DNA of 64,000 nucleotides, from assembly GCF_019649055.1 (NCBI RefSeq), contig NW_026570228.1:2294001-2358000 (forward strand), in the 5' to 3' direction. Made by a program: the position numbers and the translations under genes. Source of the stretch: Paramacrobiotus metropolitanus. Its lineage: Eukaryota; Tardigrada; Eutardigrada; Parachela; Macrobiotidae. Each line of letters starts with the position of its first letter. Positions within the stretch are counted from its first letter, which is position 1. This document shows positions 60,916 through 64,000 of the stretch, one piece after another. Below the pieces are notes generated by a model. The model was not told where the DNA came from. It searched no databases and saw only the letters and a program-made list of their open reading frames with translations.

Positions 60916-61843
60916 CAGCAATTTGTATTATTCGATGCGGACAAACGCTTCCCGTGGCGAGTCTAACGACACCCGATCACCATGCACATAAAACTGCATC
61001 CGTCAAACCGGGCCTATGCATCCAGCTCCGCCCACTTCGGAGCTCCCGCCGCATGTACTCTCTTCGTGACGCCGGTCGGCGAACATGACGCTGGCTGTAT
61101 ACAATACACCCGGGTCCGCCTGCCCTCTTTTTTTATCAATTCCCTACTAGCTGGGGACAGATTATGGGGAGATTGAGTGCAAATCCTTTATCATCCGGAA
61201 ATATACGGCATCGGCGCCCGAGACGCGTTTTGACAACATTTGTCGTGGCGCGGCGATTTACAGCAGAGCGATTCAGCTTGGATATAATGCGCTCAGTGGC
61301 CGATTGATATAATTCCCAGACAATAATCACTGGACCCATTGGCGATATATATATCTATGCGCGTTCGAACCGGCAATCGCGCACCGCTCTATTCATGTCC
61401 CGTATATATAGACCGTGCACCCGAAGATGTTGTGCCTGTCGTACGAGAAGAAATGGGAAGGGTGTGCGCTCAGGCGCACTTGATTGCCTGGAAGACCGAC
61501 CCGTGCGTTGATCGCTAGCCCCCCGTGTTTTTATAAGATACTTACTCAGTTGACTTCCGGAAACTCCCTGCCATGTCGAACAACGTCTGGGCAGTATGAA
61601 AAATGTCTATATTTAGTGCGTACTTACATTTCAAAAAACATTGAAATCTGTTCACCGTAAAGATTAAGGAACACAATTGTCTACAGGAAATGGGTTTTTG
61701 GTTTTCGGGGTACAGTATGATTCATCGCGTGTCACCCATGCAGCGCTTTTAATGGTGCATTTATAGACTATCGACATTTAAGCGCATTACCCTGCGAAAA
61801 TCGACATTGGACATTGTACCTGTTTGATGAAAAGGGAATAAAA
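60916..61843. other. Intergenic sequence with a TATA-like string
   Basis: No exon is supported. A TATATATAG string on the plus strand lies near 61403-61411, but only a 19-codon frame follows it. It could be the promoter of an unseen transcript. Confidence 0.25.
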
Positions 61844-61897
61844 AAAACAACGGAGAATTTCGGTAGTCCATAGACTACCGAAATTCTCCGTTGTTTT
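61844..61897. repeat. Perfect 25-bp inverted repeat with 4-base loop
   Basis: Arms 61844-61868 and 61873-61897 (aaaacaacggagaatttcgg and on to gtagtc, with its reverse complement) flank the loop cata. All 25 positions pair. No transposase or RNA gene is linked to it. Confidence 0.9.
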
Positions 61898-61989
61898 GCA
61901 TTACTTTTGCATATATATGCTAATCAGCATTTTTTCTGTTCAAGCCGCAATATATAAATATACCGGCTTTTAGCGCCTACCCAGGCCAG

Positions 61990-62049
61990 ACTCACTCCCA
62001 GTTCGCAACTTCTACATATTCCACGTAAAAGGTGCAACTGGGAGTGAGT
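61990..62049. repeat. Spaced inverted repeat, about 17 bp
   Basis: The stretch actcactcccagttcgca at 61990-62007 is complementary, but for one extra base, to tgcaactgggagtgagt at 62033-62049, with a spacer of about 25 bases. It is the fourth inverted repeat within about 4.2 kb. Confidence 0.75.
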
Positions 62050-62533
62050 GAATTTTTAAAAACTGGCTATATAAAAATTTGTATCCTGTACTGTACATTT
62101 ACGTAACGTGTAATTTATGTACAGTATATAAATTTGCATGATCGTTCATGATCAACGCCTCTTTAAAGTTTTGCACCAAGACAGAAAGAAATGTATGCAG
62201 AAATGTAATAGATAGACATACAATCATAGAGATTATCCCGATTACCGATATACTAGCACCTTGTTTTCACCTTTCCAGACATATTTATGCAGACAACCTT
62301 TTTTTATGTGCACTGAAGTGTGCTAAGTCCGATGTCTGTGACTACTATTTGAAAGCACATTGCAAATTATGTGATGCACATACATAATTTAATATGCTGC
62401 ATATACAGATGTATGGAATTTATTAACTACAGCGCACTGGCAAAAATTGCTGACAATTTCTGTCATGCACCGGCTAATGGCAATAATTATCGCTCCCTGT
62501 GCGACTTGTGCACTTTTGTTGATTTAGCGCCGC

Positions 62534-63103
62534 ATGCCGTTAAGGGAGATCCTGGTGATGCAGGCGCTGACCTTAAGCTACCGGAAGTGGAGAATCTGCG
62601 GGCCAGGACACGTAACCCTTTTGCATGCCGCAACGTGTGCTGCCGATGCCAGCGGGGTATATTGCCCTACATTCGACTGCTTGCAACCGGAACAGCAGGA
62701 CCGCGGTGGACATTTTAGGCTAATCAACGCGCCGAACTCCAATCAATATTCCCCTGACAGCTCGGCATATTCAGGTAAACTACCGGTGTCTAAAACCAGC
62801 ATTACGTGAATGTTGACCAGCGGCTTGTTAGTTGTTAGCACAGACGATGCTAATACCGGCGACAGATGTATTATTATGGACCACATCGATTACTTGGCCA
62901 TATCAATGGCTTCCTACGCTGGGGTCAGTTATCATTATGGATACGTACGTGACGATGACAAAACTGGACGGCTAAAACCAGCTTTTCCATTAAATGTGGC
63001 AAATACTCATTTACGAAATGAATCTCCCAAAGTGCCCCGTGTTATATGGAACGCGTGGAAGCAGGTATTTGCTGACCGGTCATGCAATCTGATTAGTGAC
63101 TGA
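62534..63103 (+). CDS. Unrecognised spliced gene, C-terminal two exons
   Basis: A single reading frame spans this stretch except for one TGA at 62807-62809. A 69-base intron (GTAAAC at 62775, acceptor gcacag ending 62843) removes that stop and keeps the frame, joining an exon ending at 62774 to an exon 62844-63103. The joined product contains ASGVYCPTFDCL, GGHFRLINAPNSNQYS, then DANTGDRCIIMDHIDYL, YHYGYVRDDDKTG and PRVIWNAWKQVF. It has several Cys and no long hydrophobic span. I recognise no family. The 5' end is unresolved: another frame at about 62400-62718 with Cys-rich sequence (CDLCTF, CRNVCCRC) may supply upstream exons. The intron-stop coincidence is the main argument that this is a gene. 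Confidence 0.4.
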
Positions 63104-64000
63104 CATACGGCTATTTCAGTGTGCCGCTACTTGTAGTACTTTATACACGCAATATCTGACTAAATAAATACGCCACATGCGTAATATTGTTGCGGAAGTG
63201 GCAAATACATGACCTAATTGTGGAACGGTGTAAATATGTACTGGTAAAAATATTACTATAATATATGTACAAAGATAGTAACTAAATGTACGGACCGGTT
63301 TCCAAACTGGCTCGATGCAGTAAGCGTTGCTTGCGGTAAATGTTAGTGTACATTTCTGGGTATTTGTTTATTTGTTTAAATATTGTGTTTTAATTTTAAC
63401 GCGTCCAAAAACTGCATCTGTACAAATTGGAATTACTTAATAAAAATCCACCGCGCAGCTACGAATTTTGTGTTTATGGTTAGTTTCACATGGGAAAAAC
63501 ATGATTGGTTCCGGCGGCATGCAGTGTTATTGGGTGGGCGGTGCTCTAAGGCAAATGGACCGGCAGCTGCCGAGCGCCCGAGTCTGATTACTTTACCTAC
63601 CTGACCACTCGCTAGCTGCCGCATGGTGGTGTTCACAGTTCTGGCTGCACACACCGGCAACTGGACATACGTGCGCTCACTTGAAATCAGCATCGTCAAA
63701 ATAGATCAAGGAGTTCGTAGATGCAGCTCTATTGCACTATCAAGTTGTGTACCTACTTGAGTGAATTTGCCGGATTATAGCACGGCAGCGCACCGCATAA
63801 TAATTGCAACAGGAGCTGAATTATTATATTAATGGACAAACTCGGAAGCCAGAAAAACATTACTGGACCATTGTGGACTGTATAACCCAGTGGATATTTT
63901 ATCAACATTCGGCTGAATGCAGGTGAGGACAATGGCTGTTTTCGTGGTAGCTTTGTGGTTGTTTCGCATGGGCGAGCGAAGAAAACAGCGGGAATGCCGA
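63104..64000. other. Right-end sequence without a supported gene
   Basis: I see no exon with splice or homology support. Overlapping open frames on both strands at 63.4-63.7 kb have no recognisable motif. A gene starting beyond the right edge cannot be excluded. Confidence 0.3.

Noticed and set aside
1-64000. tRNA, rRNA and CRISPR features
   Set aside because: GGTTCGAA-like strings (for example near 6064, 16308 and 61358) did not extend to a paired T-arm or cloverleaf. No rRNA-like sequence or regular repeat-spacer array was seen. A tRNA or covariance-model scan would be decisive.

Overview
The window is nuclear DNA of an intron-rich, AT-leaning invertebrate animal. Spliced genes with phase-consistent GT-AG introns encode metazoan orthologues (neurobeachin/LRBA, BROX, KCMF1, eIF4E, ATPAF2, AGGF1, a TWIK-type K2P channel, a peptide GPCR). 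A multidomain GH18 chitinase and a protein with nine peritrophin-A domains point to an ecdysozoan. A tardigrade is plausible, but that is inference; I saw no diagnostic marker. All exon structures were built by hand from splice signals, reading-frame phase and remembered family sequences. No search was run.

Layout. 1-2.6 kb: 5' end of a neurobeachin/LRBA gene (minus), head-to-head with BROX (plus, 3.6-6.0 kb). 6.6-13 kb: a local duplication zone with two tandem copies of an unrecognised membrane protein carrying a PDZ-like domain. The second copy is accompanied by a stray fragment of the last BROX exon, and a small 91-residue gene candidate lies between the copies. 13.7-16.2 kb: KCMF1 (minus). 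17.7-19.9 kb: eIF4E (minus), head-to-head with the ATP synthase assembly factor ATPAF2 (plus, 20.8-22.4 kb). 22.85-23.2 kb: a small intronless membrane protein (minus). 25.7-28.7 kb: AGGF1 (plus). 29.0-35.0 kb: an 11-exon K2P potassium channel (minus). 37.0-44.2 kb: a chitinase with two GH18 domains and one chitin-binding domain (minus). 46.0-51.4 kb: a mucin-like protein with nine chitin-binding domains (minus). 52.6-57.0 kb: a class A peptide GPCR (minus). 57-64 kb: gene-poor sequence with several near-perfect inverted repeats, a non-LTR retroelement remnant and one unrecognised spliced gene (plus).

Functionally, the first half is mostly housekeeping: membrane traffic (neurobeachin, BROX), ubiquitination (KCMF1), translation (eIF4E), mitochondrial ATP synthase assembly (ATPAF2) and an FHA/G-patch nuclear protein (AGGF1). 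The second half holds a K2P channel, a GPCR and two adjacent secreted chitin-related genes, which suggest cuticle or gut-lining matrix turnover. The least familiar content is the TM-PDZ pair, the K2P channel whose second filter reads GVVD, the exon-by-exon duplicated chitinase and the inverted repeats near the right end.
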